Program-made: the position numbers and the translations under genes
The notes under the pieces: generated by a model
The model's database searches: none
The model's input: only the letters and a program-made list of their open reading frames with translations
Told to the model about the DNA's origin: nothing
Source: Mesorhizobium sp.
GTDB lineage: Bacteria > Pseudomonadota > Alphaproteobacteria > Rhizobiales > Rhizobiaceae
Assembly (NCBI RefSeq): GCF_017306585.1
Contig: NZ_JAFKIC010000161.1
Span: 1 to 36,233, forward strand
Direction of reading: 5' to 3'
Length of the DNA stretch: 36,233 bases
Shown: positions 23,560-33,453 of the stretch, piece by piece
Layout of the letters: the number at the start of each line of letters is the position of its first letter
Numbering within the stretch: position 1 is the stretch's first letter

Positions 23560-25014
23560 ATGGGCAAGGTAACAGGCTTTCTCGAAATCGACCGGCAGGT
23601 GCACAAGTACCAGCCAGCTTCCGACCGCATCCGGCACTTCCGTGAGTTCACGCTGCCTATGTCGGACAAGGAGGTCGAGAAACAGGCCGCGCGCTGCATG
23701 GATTGCGGCATTCCGTTCTGCCACGGGCCGACCGGATGTCCGATCCACAACCAGATCCCCGACTGGAACGACCTCGTCTACAACAGGGACTGGGACAACG
23801 CGATCCGCAACCTGCATTCGACCAACAATTTTCCGGAATTCACCGGCCGCATCTGCCCCGCCCCCTGCGAGGAAGCCTGCACGCTGAATCTTGAGGACAT
23901 TCCTGTCGCCATCAAGACGGTGGAGCAGGCGATCGCCGACAAGGCCTACGAGACCGGCCACATCAGGCCCTATCCGCCGGAGAAGAAGACCGGCAAGCGC
24001 GTCGCCGTCATCGGCTCCGGCCCCGCCGGCATGGCGGCGGCCCAGCAACTCGGCCGCGTCGGGCACGACGTCCATGTCTATGAGCGTGAGAGCCGGCCGG
24101 GCGGGCTGATGCGCTACGGCATTCCCGACTTCAAGATCGAGAAGCACTATATCGACCGGCGCATCGAGCAGATGCAGGGCGAGGGCGTGACCTTCCATTG
24201 CGGCGTCAATGTCGGCGTCGACAAGCCGGTGGCCGAGCTGCTCGCCGAACATGACGCCGTGCTCTATTGCGGCGGCTCCGAGACGCCGCGCGCGGCCAAT
24301 ATTCCGGGCGACGATCTTGGCGGCGTCTATGATGCCATGCCCTATCTGGTGCAGCAGAACCGCCGCGTCGGCGGCGAGCCGATCCAGTCGGTGGCGTGGC
24401 CCTCGCATCCGATCATCGCCGGCGGCCAGCATGTCGTCGTCGTCGGCGGCGGCGACACCGCGTCCGACTGCGTCGGCACCGCTTTCCGCCAGGGTGCCGT
24501 CCGGGTCACCCAACTCGACATCCGCCCGCAGCCACCCGAGAAGGAAGACAAGCTGGCGGTCTGGCCCTATTGGGCAACGAAGATGCGCACCTCGTCCTCG
24601 CAGGCCGAGGGCGCCGAGCGTGAGTTCCAGGTGGCGACGCTCGAATTCATCGGCGAGGAGGGCCAGTTGACCGGCGTCAAATGCTGCGAGGTCGACGAGA
24701 AGCGCAAGCCGATACCCGGCACCGAATTCGTCATCCGCGCCGATCTCGCCTTCATCGCCATCGGCTTTGCCGGACCGGCGGCGGCGGGCGTGGCCAAGGA
24801 ACTGGAAGGCGAGATGAAGATCATCACCGACAGCCGCCGTTCGCGCAATGTCCAGGCCAATGACCGCGACTACAAGACCAGTGTCGACCGGCTCTATGCC
24901 GCCGGCGACGTGCGCCGCGGCCAGTCGCTTGTGGTCTGGGCGATCCGCGAAGGCCGCCAAGCGGCCCGCTCGATCGACGAGGCGCTGATGGGGACGAGCG
25001 TCCTGCCGCGCTGA
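23560..25014 (+). CDS. gltD: Glutamate synthase (NADPH) small subunit
   Basis: 484-residue flavoprotein that takes electrons from NADPH and passes them through Fe-S clusters to GltB. The N-terminal region holds the cluster cysteines: 46, 49, 54, 60 ([15 protein letters not shown]) and 99, 103, 107 (CPAPCEEAC). FAD-binding GSGPAG is at 152-157 and NADPH-binding [11 protein letters not shown] further on; the C-terminal [17 protein letters not shown] completes the FAD site. Start at ATG 23560 (AGCAGGA upstream). It almost certainly lies in one operon with gltB. Confidence 0.97.
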   Translation: MGKVTGFLEIDRQVHKYQPASDRIRHFREFTLPMSDKEVEKQAARCMDCGIPFCHGPTGCPIHNQIPDWNDLVYNRDWDNAIRNLHSTNNFPEFTGRICPAPCEEACTLNLEDIPVAIKTVEQAIADKAYETGHIRPYPPEKKTGKRVAVIGSGPAGMAAAQQLGRVGHDVHVYERESRPGGLMRYGIPDFKIEKHYIDRRIEQMQGEGVTFHCGVNVGVDKPVAELLAEHDAVLYCGGSETPRAANIPGDDLGGVYDAMPYLVQQNRRVGGEPIQSVAWPSHPIIAGGQHVVVVGGGDTASDCVGTAFRQGAVRVTQLDIRPQPPEKEDKLAVWPYWATKMRTSSSQAEGAEREFQVATLEFIGEEGQLTGVKCCEVDEKRKPIPGTEFVIRADLAFIAIGFAGPAAAGVAKELEGEMKIITDSRRSRNVQANDRDYKTSVDRLYAAGDVRRGQSLVVWAIREGRQAARSIDEALMGTSVLPR

Positions 25015-25051
25015 GGCGGAGACCGCCGACAATCCAGTTAGAGGCGCGGAG

Positions 25052-25080
25052 CCGCTCGAAGCCTATCGAGCTTCGAGCGG
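25052..25080. terminator. Hairpin between convergent gltD and binding-protein genes
   Basis: CCGCTCGAAGC and GCTTCGAGCGG form a perfect 11-bp stem with a 7-base loop, in the 153-bp gap between convergent genes. U tracts are absent on both sides, so a classical terminator is not proved, but a bidirectional transcription boundary is the natural reading. Confidence 0.55.
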
Positions 25081-25167
25081 TTACGGGGCACTTCATCGCT
25101 TCACGGAAACTTTTGAGCGACGCCCTCGGCATGCGGCGCCGGATGAATCCGTCCGGCTTCAAGCTTA

Positions 25168-26817
25168 TCAGGCGTCGAGCCAGACCTTCTCCAGAAATAC
25201 CTGGTCGAGCGGGTGGGCGCGGCGGTTTTTCACCGCCTTGGTCGAGTGCGTATAGATCTTGCGCCAGTAGGGCTGGATGATCACGGCGGAGTCCTGCAGG
25301 ATCTTTTCGATCTCCTGCATGACCTCGCGGCGCTTTTCGACATCGGCGATGGACAGAGCGTCGTTCAGCTTGGCATCGAATTCGGGGTTCGAGAACGCGG
25401 TTTCGTTCCAGGCCTCGCCCGAGCGATAGGCCAAGGCCAGGATCTGGACACCGAGCGGTCGCATGGTCCAGCCGGTCAGCGAGAAGGGATATTTCGTCCA
25501 GTCGTTCCAGAAGGTGCTTGTCGGCAGAACGGTTCGCCTGATCTTGATGCCGGCCTCGCGCAACTGTCCGGCAATGGCGTCCGCCGTGTCCTTGTGCCAC
25601 TCGTCATCGTCGCTGATCAGATCGTGCTCATAGTCCTGCTGACCGGCTTCGGCCAGCAGCGCCTTTGCCTTTTCGATGTCGCGCGCCACTTTCGGCAAGG
25701 GGAAATATTCCGGGTGGATCGGCGCAACGTGATGGTTTTCCGCCGGGGTGCCGCGGTCGCTGTAGGCCAGGGTCAGAACGGCGGCATTGTCGACGGCAAG
25801 CTGCAGTGCCTTGCGTACACGCTGGTCGTCATACGGCTTGTTCTTGACGTTGAAGCGCGCGCAGGCTGTCGCCGCCGTCTGGGTCTCGCTGCGTTGCAGG
25901 CCCATGCTGTCCAGAAGGTCGACCTGGTTGCCAGTCGTTTCGAAATTGCCATGGATCTCGCCTGATTCAAAGGCGCTGGCGATGGCATTGGGATCCGTGC
26001 CGTAGTCGATGAACTCGACGCCGTCGAGATGGGTTTCGCCGCCCCACCATGGGTGCTGCTCGCGCCTTTTGTAGACAGCCTTCACCGATGTTTCGTGCGA
26101 GACCAGTTCGAAAGGCCCGGTGCCGATCGGATGCTTCACCAGATCGGAGCCTGTCGCCTCGTAGCTGCGGTGCACCAGGAATGCCGGGAAGTCGGCGAAG
26201 TTGGCGATCAGCGAAATGTCCGACTTGGAGAGGCTCAGCCTGATCGTGTTATCGTCGACCCTGGTGATGGCGCCTTCGCGCGCCTTGCCGGTTGCCGGAT
26301 CGACAAGGGCGGCCAGGCGGCCCGCCATCGAATTGCCCGGCGCCTTCTTGTCGCACCAGCGGTTGAGGTTGAACAGCGCGTCCTCCGCGATGAAATCGTC
26401 GCCATTGCTCCACTTCACGCCCTTGCGCAGATGCAGGACATATTCGGTCGCGTCGGCGTTGACGTCCCAGCTTTCGAGCAGCCGCGGCTCGAAGGTGAAA
26501 TCGGGCGTGTATTCGACAAAGCATTCGAGGAACTGGCGTCCCAGATTGCCCATTTCACCCCAGTCGAAGGTGCGCGGGTCCTTTAGCTCCTTGACGGGCA
26601 TGGCGATCCTGATGACGCCGCCCTTCTTCGGCTCCTCGGCCCGCGCCGGCACGGGCGCCGCCAGACCGATGAGCCCGTACGCGCCGGCCGCGCTCACGCC
26701 CATGATGCTGGCGATGGCGAGGAATTCACGCCGGTCCATCCGGCTTTCCCGCACCATCGCCGCCATCTGCGCGACGGGTGCCGGGACCGGCTTTTCGGGG
26801 CTGTTGCGCGTGTCCAT
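25168..26817 (-). CDS. Peptide/opine-type ABC transporter substrate-binding protein, Tat-exported
   Basis: 549-residue extracellular binding protein of family 5 (DppA/OppA fold). The N-terminus has an extended basic region and a Tat signal (MDRREFLAIASIMG, then a hydrophobic stretch ending PARAEE), so it is probably exported folded. Diagnostic pieces: YVLHLRKGVKWSNGDDFIAEDALFNLNRW, HPIGTGPFELV and RKALQLAVDNAAVL. Start at ATG 26817, with GGGAG 7 bases upstream. No permease or ATPase gene is adjacent, so it is either an orphan or pairs with a distant transporter. It follows the hydratase and quinone reductase genes on the same strand, which suggests the ligand is a precursor for them. Confidence 0.9.
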   Translation of the reverse strand: MDTRNSPEKPVPAPVAQMAAMVRESRMDRREFLAIASIMGVSAAGAYGLIGLAAPVPARAEEPKKGGVIRIAMPVKELKDPRTFDWGEMGNLGRQFLECFVEYTPDFTFEPRLLESWDVNADATEYVLHLRKGVKWSNGDDFIAEDALFNLNRWCDKKAPGNSMAGRLAALVDPATGKAREGAITRVDDNTIRLSLSKSDISLIANFADFPAFLVHRSYEATGSDLVKHPIGTGPFELVSHETSVKAVYKRREQHPWWGGETHLDGVEFIDYGTDPNAIASAFESGEIHGNFETTGNQVDLLDSMGLQRSETQTAATACARFNVKNKPYDDQRVRKALQLAVDNAAVLTLAYSDRGTPAENHHVAPIHPEYFPLPKVARDIEKAKALLAEAGQQDYEHDLISDDDEWHKDTADAIAGQLREAGIKIRRTVLPTSTFWNDWTKYPFSLTGWTMRPLGVQILALAYRSGEAWNETAFSNPEFDAKLNDALSIADVEKRREVMQEIEKILQDSAVIIQPYWRKIYTHSTKAVKNRRAHPLDQVFLEKVWLDA

Positions 26818-26904
26818 CTGTTTTCTCCCATGACCGACCAAACCGTCGGATTTGTTTGTGCAGTCGTATCGTGTTGAAGCAGGCCGCGACCGGATATCGA
26901 TTGC

Positions 26905-27705
26905 TCAGGTGAACGAAACGTCGAGCCTGCCGTACTGGTTGAAATCGGCGGTGAAGACGTCTCCGCTTACGACCAGCAATGCCCTGGCGAAGGCGCCCGA
27001 CATGACGATGTCGCCTTCGGCCAGATGCTCGCCTCGCTTGAGCAATGTGTTGGCGAGCCAGGCCACGCAGATGGCGGGGTGGCCCATGCCGATGACCGAC
27101 AGGCCGGTTTCTTCCACGACGCCGTTGCGAGACAGCGTGGCGCCGACCCAGCGGCTGTCGATGTCGCGCGGGTGAAAACGCTGTTCGGCCAGGATGACAC
27201 CGGCGAAAGCCGAATTGTCGGCGACGGTATCCGCCACGATGCGCGGCGGCGCCATCCGGTGGTCGACGAGTTCCAGCGCGGGGATGATGCAGTCGGTGGC
27301 GGCGAGGATGTCGTCGAGATTCTCGACCGGGTGGTCGATGTCCCGACCCATGATGAAGGCAAGCTCGACCTCGACATGCGGTTTCACCAGGCCTTTCGCC
27401 GGCAGGCTCGCGCCGCTCTGGTGGACGGCATGGCGCAGGATCCGGCCGTGGATCGGCGCGTCGAGATCGCAGGCGATCTGCGTGGTCAGCCATGTCAGGC
27501 CGATCTTGTAGCCGGCGAGAACGATGCCTTGCTCTTGTCGCATCCGCGTCAGCAGGTCCTGGACGCGATAGGCGTCATCAAGGCTGAGGCCGGAGTGCTG
27601 ACCGCTGAGCGGCGGCATGGCTTGGCCCTCGCGCTCGGCGCGCAGGATCGCCTCCGCCGCGTTACGAATTTCGAGTTCCGTCAGTCCGTTCGGTGTCGCT
27701 ACCAT
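26905..27705 (-). CDS. 2-keto-4-pentenoate hydratase family protein
   Basis: 266-residue enzyme of the MhpD/HpaH branch of the fumarylacetoacetase-like family. The metal-binding segments KPHVEVELAFIMGRDI and CIIPALELVDHR are present. Such enzymes hydrate 2-hydroxy-2,4-dienoates in meta-cleavage of aromatic compounds; some relatives act as decarboxylases. Start at ATG 27705 (GAGG upstream), 1 bp after the stop of the quinone reductase gene, so the two are coupled. No ring-cleavage dioxygenase or aldolase is in view, so the pathway is incomplete here and the substrate unknown. Confidence 0.85.
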   Translation of the reverse strand: MVATPNGLTELEIRNAAEAILRAEREGQAMPPLSGQHSGLSLDDAYRVQDLLTRMRQEQGIVLAGYKIGLTWLTTQIACDLDAPIHGRILRHAVHQSGASLPAKGLVKPHVEVELAFIMGRDIDHPVENLDDILAATDCIIPALELVDHRMAPPRIVADTVADNSAFAGVILAEQRFHPRDIDSRWVGATLSRNGVVEETGLSVIGMGHPAICVAWLANTLLKRGEHLAEGDIVMSGAFARALLVVSGDVFTADFNQYGRLDVSFT

Positions 27706-27706
27706 G

Positions 27707-28696
27707 TCAGCCTCGCATCACATCCACGACGACTTTCCCGAGTGGCCTTCCGCTTTCAAGATGGCGAAAGGCGTCGGGAAGCTGGTCCAGCCTAAAGTCG
27801 GTGGGATCGACCAGTGGGCGTAACTTGCCACTTTCCACGAGCGCGGTGATGTCCCGCATGATGCGGCCGTGATCTTCCCGGCCGACGTTTTCAAGCAGCG
27901 GAATGAGCATGAAGACGACATGCAGCGACAGCGCCTTGGCATGCAGGGGCGACAGGTCGTGCGTGCTGCGCGCGGCGGTCGCCGCAATGCGGCCGCCGAC
28001 CGAAGCCGCCTGGAAGGAACGGTCGAGGTTTTCGCCCCCCACAGTGTCAATCACGACTTCGAAACCACGGCCCCCGGTCAGCCGCCCGACATAATCCGCC
28101 ACGCTCTCCTGATTATAGAGGACCGTGTGGTCGGCGCCGAGATCCTGGGCGATCGCGGCTTTTTCAGGGGAGGAAACGGTGGTGGTCACGCGCGCGCCCC
28201 GCGCTTTCGCCAATTGCACGGCGACGTGGCCGACGCCCCCGCAGCCGGCATGCACCAGGACATGGTCGCCGGCGCCGACATCCGCCCGTTCCATGCAGTT
28301 CCAGGCGGTGATCGACACCAGTGGCATGGCAGCGGCTTCGCGCATCGAAAGACGGCGCGGCTTGCGGGCGAGCAAGCGGGCATCGGTCGCTATATAGTCG
28401 GCGAAGCTGCCGCCAAGGCCGCGCACGCCTCCGGCGCAGCCATAGACTTCGTCTCCCGGGGACAGGTCGCAAACATCGTCGCCAACAGCTTCAATTGTTC
28501 CGGAGAGATCTGCGCCGAGAACAGCCGGCAAGGCTGGACCGATCGGCAGTCCGTTGCGGATGCGAGCATCGACCGGGTTGAGTGCGCTGGCGTGCAAGCG
28601 TACCAACACCTCTCCAGAGCCAGGGCGCGGCATGCCGATTTCAGCCAGTTCGAAATTCTCCGGTCCGCCGACAGCCTTCAGTACCATTGCACGCAT
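27707..28696 (-). CDS. NADPH:quinone reductase-like medium-chain oxidoreductase
   Basis: 329-residue member of the zinc-free quinone oxidoreductase branch of the MDR superfamily. The N-terminal GroES-like domain (LHASALNPVDARIRNG, GADLSGTIEAVG) is followed by a Rossmann domain with HAGCGGVGHVAVQLAKARGA. The zinc ligands of alcohol dehydrogenases are absent. It probably reduces a quinone or an enone using NADPH. Start at ATG 28696. It is the first gene of a unit with the hydratase and the binding protein, divergent from the LysR regulator that probably controls it. Confidence 0.88.
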   Translation of the reverse strand: MRAMVLKAVGGPENFELAEIGMPRPGSGEVLVRLHASALNPVDARIRNGLPIGPALPAVLGADLSGTIEAVGDDVCDLSPGDEVYGCAGGVRGLGGSFADYIATDARLLARKPRRLSMREAAAMPLVSITAWNCMERADVGAGDHVLVHAGCGGVGHVAVQLAKARGARVTTTVSSPEKAAIAQDLGADHTVLYNQESVADYVGRLTGGRGFEVVIDTVGGENLDRSFQAASVGGRIAATAARSTHDLSPLHAKALSLHVVFMLIPLLENVGREDHGRIMRDITALVESGKLRPLVDPTDFRLDQLPDAFRHLESGRPLGKVVVDVMRG

Positions 28697-28829
28697 TCGA
28701 TCTTCCCGACCTGAGACACAGGCGGAGTCTGCCGCTTCGGACAGTTGAACGAAAACGCATAAATCTAATGGTATCGATCTGGAATGTTTCTAGCTAAGAC
28801 TCAGGGCATTCGGCATCAGAGGAAGCCCG

Positions 28830-29711
28830 ATGCGTTACCCCGACCTGGAAATCGATCTGCTGCGCGCATTCACCACTGTGGCCGAGACAGGCAGCTTTAC
28901 CGCCGCAGCCGATGTGGTCGGCAGGTCGCAATCCGCCGTCAGCCAGAAGATCATCCGCCTGGAAGAGCTGCTTGGCCGGCCGCTGTTCAACCGGACGAGC
29001 CGTTCCCTGGCCCTTACGGCGGAAGGGGAGCGGCTGCTGTCGGCGGCGCGTCGCCTGCTCGAATTCAACGACATGGCGGTGCGCACCCTGGTCGAACCGG
29101 CTGATATCAAGCGCCTGCGTATCGGCATTTCGGAAGACTTCGTTCCCCATCATCTGCCGGCGCTGCTGGCAAAGTTCGCCGCCCTCTGTCCGGCTGTGCG
29201 TCTCGAACTGATGACGGGCCTCAGTTGTCACCTGCTGTCGGCATATGAAGACGACCGGCTCGACGTGGTGATCGCCAAGAAGGATGGCCGTGCCCAGCGT
29301 GGCCGGGTCATCTGGCGCGAACCTCTGGTGTGGATCGCCTCGGCCAGCTATCCGCGCCAATCGTCGGAGCCTGTTCCGCTGGTGCTTCTGCCGACACCTT
29401 GCACCTATCGCGGGGTCGCGATCCGGGCACTCGATTCGATAAGGCGCGACTGGGACGTGGCGTGCACCGTCAACAGTCTGAACGGCGCGCGCGCGGCGGT
29501 GGCGGGAGGATTCGGCGTCACGGTGCTGGGCCGCTCCTTTGTCCAGGAGGGGCTGCGGATCATTCCTCCCTCCGAGCTCTGGCCGGTGCTGCCGATGACG
29601 GAGATCGTGGTTATCGGGGAGGAAACCGTGGAGGCACGCATCGTGCAGCCGCTGCTTTCATTCCTGACTGAAACCCTGTCGCGCGGCAGTGTGAGCGCGA
29701 TGTCCGCTTAA
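28830..29711 (+). CDS. LysR family transcriptional regulator
   Basis: 293 residues. The winged helix-turn-helix is at the N-terminus (DLLRAFTTVAETGSFTAAADVVGRSQSAVSQKIIRLEELLG, about 9-49, then LFNRTSRSLALTAEGE), followed by a two-lobe effector domain. Start at ATG 28830 with AGAGGAAG upstream. It lies divergent to the quinone reductase gene with a 133-bp shared upstream region, the classical LysR arrangement, so it is probably the activator of the reductase-hydratase-binding protein unit. The effector may be an aromatic or dienoate intermediate (inference). Confidence 0.9.
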   Translation: MRYPDLEIDLLRAFTTVAETGSFTAAADVVGRSQSAVSQKIIRLEELLGRPLFNRTSRSLALTAEGERLLSAARRLLEFNDMAVRTLVEPADIKRLRIGISEDFVPHHLPALLAKFAALCPAVRLELMTGLSCHLLSAYEDDRLDVVIAKKDGRAQRGRVIWREPLVWIASASYPRQSSEPVPLVLLPTPCTYRGVAIRALDSIRRDWDVACTVNSLNGARAAVAGGFGVTVLGRSFVQEGLRIIPPSELWPVLPMTEIVVIGEETVEARIVQPLLSFLTETLSRGSVSAMSA

Positions 29712-29795
29712 AGTCCCTGGCAGACTGGTTGGTCGGCTGGCCGGACGACTACAGGATCGGCATTTCTTCAAGGCCGTTTTCCGGTGGAACGCCCA

Positions 29796-31028
29796 TCAAG
29801 GTGTGGCGGCCGTCACCGTTCCTGCTGCGGCGGCCGTGGCAGCCGGGTTTGCCTTTGGCGGCCAGGAAAAATCGTCGGCGCGGCCGGGGGAGGCCTCCGG
29901 CGCCTTGCCTTCGATGATCAGTTTTTCGCCCGGGAGCGCCGGATCGGCCTTTGCCGGGGGCGCGGCGCCTAGCAGTTCCGCGCCGCCGTCCAGCGCCGGA
30001 TCGCTGAGCAGCATCGGCTGGGTGCGATCGATGACGATGGGGGCGGCCGCGGGCGCGGGCGCTTCGACCGGTGCGCCCGCCGGCGCCGCAGCCGGCGCCA
30101 CGCCGCCGGGCCCGGCGAGGCCGAGGATCTTCATCAGCGGCTTTTCGGTGTAGAAGGCGAGCTTGCGCTTGCCGGCCTTGGAAACGTTGATGCCGTCGTC
30201 GGCGCGCAGCCGCACTGGCTGGCCGTTCATGTCCGGGCCGCTGGTGATGAAGGCGCCGTTCTCGTCGACGAAGCCGTCCCAGACATCGACAAATTCACCG
30301 CCATGGCTTTCGGCGGCCTTGTGGTAGATATCGTTGAAGGCCAGCATGTCGGATGTCATCTTCGGCACCCGAAAAGCCGGCATGCCGACCCACAGGAAAG
30401 GCACCTTGGCGTCAGCGATGGCCTTGCCCAGGGAATCCGTGCGGCGTTCATACTCCTTCGTCCAGTTCTCGGAGCGAGGCTGTTCGCGCACATCGCCCAC
30501 CTTCATCTGCTGGCGGTCGTTGGAACCCAGCATGACGACGACGGCCGCCGGCTTCTCGGTCTCGATCAGCGATTTGATCTGTTCGGGCCAATTGTAGAAA
30601 TCATCGCGGACGAAGCCGGACGAGCCGTTGGAACGGACGACGATCCTGACGGCCGGATTGTCGGCGAAGGCGGCGTCAAGGCCTTCGGCGAGACCGGATG
30701 CCATGAAGTCGCCGACCACCAGGACGGCGTGGGCGTCCGGCGCCTTTTCCGCTATCGGGGTCTGCGGCTCGACGGGTGCGCGCGGGACGCGGGGTTTGCG
30801 CGGCTTCGGTTTCGCCTTCTGGACATCCGCTGGCGGCTCGACCCGTTCGCTGCGGCGTGGAAACAGCAGGTCGCGCAACGACCAGCCATGGCTCTGTTGC
30901 GGCTGCTCCTGCGCCATGGCGGGCGCGTGCAAGGCACTGGAGGCGGCGATCGCCAGCAGGACGATCGCCAGAATGAGGATCGGCGTGCGACGAACAAGTA
31001 TCGCGATACGCGCGGCCGAAACCAACAA
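29796..31028 (-). CDS. DUF459 SGNH-like envelope protein with altered catalytic motifs
   Basis: About 410 residues: an N-terminal signal or anchor segment (PILILAIVLLAIAASSALHAPAMAQ), a basic Pro-rich linker (60-95), an SGNH-hydrolase-like domain (about 98-305) and an Ala/Pro-rich tail. The usual GDS motif reads GDFMA (106-110), so the nucleophile serine is absent. The GxND block is present (GSND, 168-171), but the final Asp-x-x-His block reads DDGIN (277-281), without the histidine. It may therefore bind rather than cleave an acyl or glycan group. The start is TTG at 31028 or 31025, after GGGAGG. It lies 28 bp after the lytic transglycosylase gene and is probably in one operon with it. Confidence 0.8.
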   Translation of the reverse strand: MLVSAARIAILVRRTPILILAIVLLAIAASSALHAPAMAQEQPQQSHGWSLRDLLFPRRSERVEPPADVQKAKPKPRKPRVPRAPVEPQTPIAEKAPDAHAVLVVGDFMASGLAEGLDAAFADNPAVRIVVRSNGSSGFVRDDFYNWPEQIKSLIETEKPAAVVVMLGSNDRQQMKVGDVREQPRSENWTKEYERRTDSLGKAIADAKVPFLWVGMPAFRVPKMTSDMLAFNDIYHKAAESHGGEFVDVWDGFVDENGAFITSGPDMNGQPVRLRADDGINVSKAGKRKLAFYTEKPLMKILGLAGPGGVAPAAAPAGAPVEAPAPAAAPIVIDRTQPMLLSDPALDGGAELLGAAPPAKADPALPGEKLIIEGKAPEASPGRADDFSWPPKANPAATAAAAGTVTAATP

Positions 31029-31056
31029 CTCCCTCCCTACTTTATCCCGGATGGCT

Positions 31057-32280
31057 CTATTTTTGCCTGAGCCATTTCAGTACTTCCATGCTCGGATAGC
31101 CGTCCTGGGTCAAGCCGACCTTTGCCTGATAGGCCATGATGGCTGTTTTCGAGCCGTCGCCGATCTTGCCGTCGAACTTGCCGTCGTAAAGCCCGTGTTG
31201 GGAAAGCCGCTTCTGCAGCTCCTGCCTTTCCTCGAAGGTAAGCTTGGTGAAGGGCCGCTTCCAATCCTGGACAAGGCCGTTGCCGCCGGCGATCTCGTCG
31301 GCGAGCAGGCCGACGGCCAGCGCATATTTGTCGGCGTTGTTGTATGCCTTGATGACCGAGAAATTGCGGATCATCAGGAAGGCGGGGCCGCCCCGGCCAT
31401 CCGGCACTTTCAGCGTCGCCTTGTCGCTGAGATTCCTGAACGGCTTGCCATTGGCCCTGACGACGCCCAGCGTCTCCCACTGCGCCAGCGTCTTGGCGCC
31501 GCCCGGCAGCTTGCCGGCCGGCAGCGTGACTTCATAGCCCCAGGTCTTGCCAGCCTGCCAGCCGTTCTTCTTCAGAAGGTTGGCGGCGGTTCCCAGGGCG
31601 TCGGGTATGGAGTTCCAGATGTCGCGCTTGCCGTTGCCGTCCATGTCCACGGCGTAGTGCTGGTAGCTGGTGGGGATGAACTGGGTCTGGCCCATGGCGC
31701 CCGCCCAGGAGCCCATCAGATGGCTTTCGTCTATGTCGCCGGTCTGCAGGATCTTCAAGGCCGCGACAAGCTGGGTGCGGGCGTATTTGGACCGCTTCGG
31801 GTCGCCATAGCCCAGGGTCGCCAGCGAGCGGATGACGTTGCGCATGATGTCGTCGCGCTTGAGGATCTCGCCATAATTGGATTCCATCGACCAGATGGCG
31901 AGCAGGATATAGCGGTCGACGCCGAACCTGGCTTCGATCTTGTCCAGCCACGGTTTCCACTTTTTCGCCATCGCCTGGCCGTTGGCGACCGACTGGTCAT
32001 GGACGCGGTTGTCGAAGTAATCCCAGGCCGGCGCGGTGAATTCGGGCTGCGTGCGCGCCTTTTCCAGCACCACCGGGTCCGGTTCCTTGATGTTCCTGAA
32101 GGCCTGGTCGTAGACCGCACCCGAAACGCCTCCCGCCACGGCGGTGGCGCGGAAGCTGGCGACCCACTGCCGGAAACCGGCATCGGCGAAGGCCGGCCCG
32201 GCCGGCATCAGCAGAGCGAGCGAGAGGCTGGCTGCCGTCATGACGCTGGTGAAACGCTTAGCGGCATTGCGAACGGACAT
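31057..32280 (-). CDS. MltB-family lytic murein transglycosylase with peptidoglycan-binding domain
   Basis: 407 residues with a Sec signal peptide (about 1-33, ending PAFA). The catalytic domain holds Glu133 in WSMESNYGE, followed by GAMGQTQFIPTSY and DMDGNGKRDIWNS, typical of the SltB/MltB family. A C-terminal PG_binding_1 domain starts near residue 340 (LTFEERQELQKRLSQHGLYDGKFDGKIG). It cleaves the MurNAc-GlcNAc bond, making 1,6-anhydro ends, in the periplasm. Start at ATG 32280, with AGGAGG upstream. Divergent from galU; the DUF459 gene follows on the same strand. Confidence 0.92.
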   Translation of the reverse strand: MSVRNAAKRFTSVMTAASLSLALLMPAGPAFADAGFRQWVASFRATAVAGGVSGAVYDQAFRNIKEPDPVVLEKARTQPEFTAPAWDYFDNRVHDQSVANGQAMAKKWKPWLDKIEARFGVDRYILLAIWSMESNYGEILKRDDIMRNVIRSLATLGYGDPKRSKYARTQLVAALKILQTGDIDESHLMGSWAGAMGQTQFIPTSYQHYAVDMDGNGKRDIWNSIPDALGTAANLLKKNGWQAGKTWGYEVTLPAGKLPGGAKTLAQWETLGVVRANGKPFRNLSDKATLKVPDGRGGPAFLMIRNFSVIKAYNNADKYALAVGLLADEIAGGNGLVQDWKRPFTKLTFEERQELQKRLSQHGLYDGKFDGKIGDGSKTAIMAYQAKVGLTQDGYPSMEVLKWLRQK

Positions 32281-32489
32281 ATTTTCCTCCTTCTCTGTCT
32301 CTGGAAAGACCATTCATCGCCGAAGCAGGTTAGGAATTAGTTTACCATAGGTGGCGCCTGGAACGAAAACACGCCTCGATGCTTTACCGCTGACATTTCC
32401 TCTCCAATCGCCAAGTAGTCCTCAATTCCGGCGTGAAAATGTCGCCAGACGGGGATTGCGGAGCCCGCCATCAAAAGGATAATTGACGT

Positions 32490-33395
32490 ATGAAGAGAGT
32501 TCGCAAGGCAGTTTTTCCGGTCGCTGGTCTGGGCACGCGGTTTCTCCCCGCCACCAAGGCGATTCCCAAGGAAATGCTGACCGTGGTCGACCGGCCCGTC
32601 ATCCAGTATGTCGTCGACGAGGCGCGCGAGGCGGGCATCGAGCATTTCATCTTCGTGACCGGCCGCAACAAGGCGGTCATCGAGGATCATTTCGACGTCC
32701 AGTTCGAGCTCTATGACACGCTTGCCCAGCGCGGCAAGGACGACCAGCTTGCCCGCCTGCAGCGACTGCAGCCCGCTCCCGGACAAACCAGCTTCACGCG
32801 CCAGCAGGTGCCGATGGGGCTCGGCCATGCCGTCTGGTGCGCGCGCGAACTGGTGGGCGACGAGCCGTTCGCGCTTTTGTTGCCGGACATGATCATGCAG
32901 TCGGAGAAAAGCTGCATGAAGACGATGGTCGAGCTCTACCAGGAAACCGGCAACAACATCATCGCCGTGCAGGAATGCGATCCGGCCGAGGCCCACAAAT
33001 ACGGCATCGTCGGCCGCGGCGAGGACACGCATCACGGCTTCCGCATCACCGAGATGGTGGAGAAGCCGAAGGCCGGCACCGCGCCGTCCAACCTCTACAT
33101 CAACGGCCGCTACATCCTGCAGCCCGAAATCTTCGGGATTCTCGAGGGCCAGGAGAAGGGCGCCGGCAACGAAATCCAGCTCACCGACGCGATGCTGAAG
33201 CTGGAGAAGCAGCAACCCTTCTACGGCTACCACTATCAGGGCCGCACTTTCGATTGCGGATCGCCGGAAGGCTTCGTCGAGGCCAATGTCGCCTTCGCGC
33301 TGTGGCGCAACGACATGAACGAGAGCATGGCCGGCGTCATCCGCACGCTGCTCGACGAGATGAAGCCGTCGGAGCGTCGTGGGGCCGCCTTCTAA
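32490..33395 (+). CDS. galU: UTP-glucose-1-phosphate uridylyltransferase
   Basis: 301 residues. Nucleotidyltransferase motif [21 protein letters not shown] at the N-terminus, LLPDMIM (metal site), EMVEKP and [12 protein letters not shown]. It makes UDP-glucose, the donor for exopolysaccharides, cyclic glucans and lipopolysaccharide; in Sinorhizobium the homologue is called ExoN. Start at ATG 32490 (AAAGGA upstream). Single gene, divergent from the transglycosylase; a perfect 12-bp hairpin lies 58 bp after its stop. Confidence 0.96.
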   Translation: MKRVRKAVFPVAGLGTRFLPATKAIPKEMLTVVDRPVIQYVVDEAREAGIEHFIFVTGRNKAVIEDHFDVQFELYDTLAQRGKDDQLARLQRLQPAPGQTSFTRQQVPMGLGHAVWCARELVGDEPFALLLPDMIMQSEKSCMKTMVELYQETGNNIIAVQECDPAEAHKYGIVGRGEDTHHGFRITEMVEKPKAGTAPSNLYINGRYILQPEIFGILEGQEKGAGNEIQLTDAMLKLEKQQPFYGYHYQGRTFDCGSPEGFVEANVAFALWRNDMNESMAGVIRTLLDEMKPSERRGAAF

Positions 33396-33453
33396 GGATG
33401 TGCTGATATTCAGGTGATGCCGGCCTGCGAATGGCGGTGTCCTCCGCTTCCCT

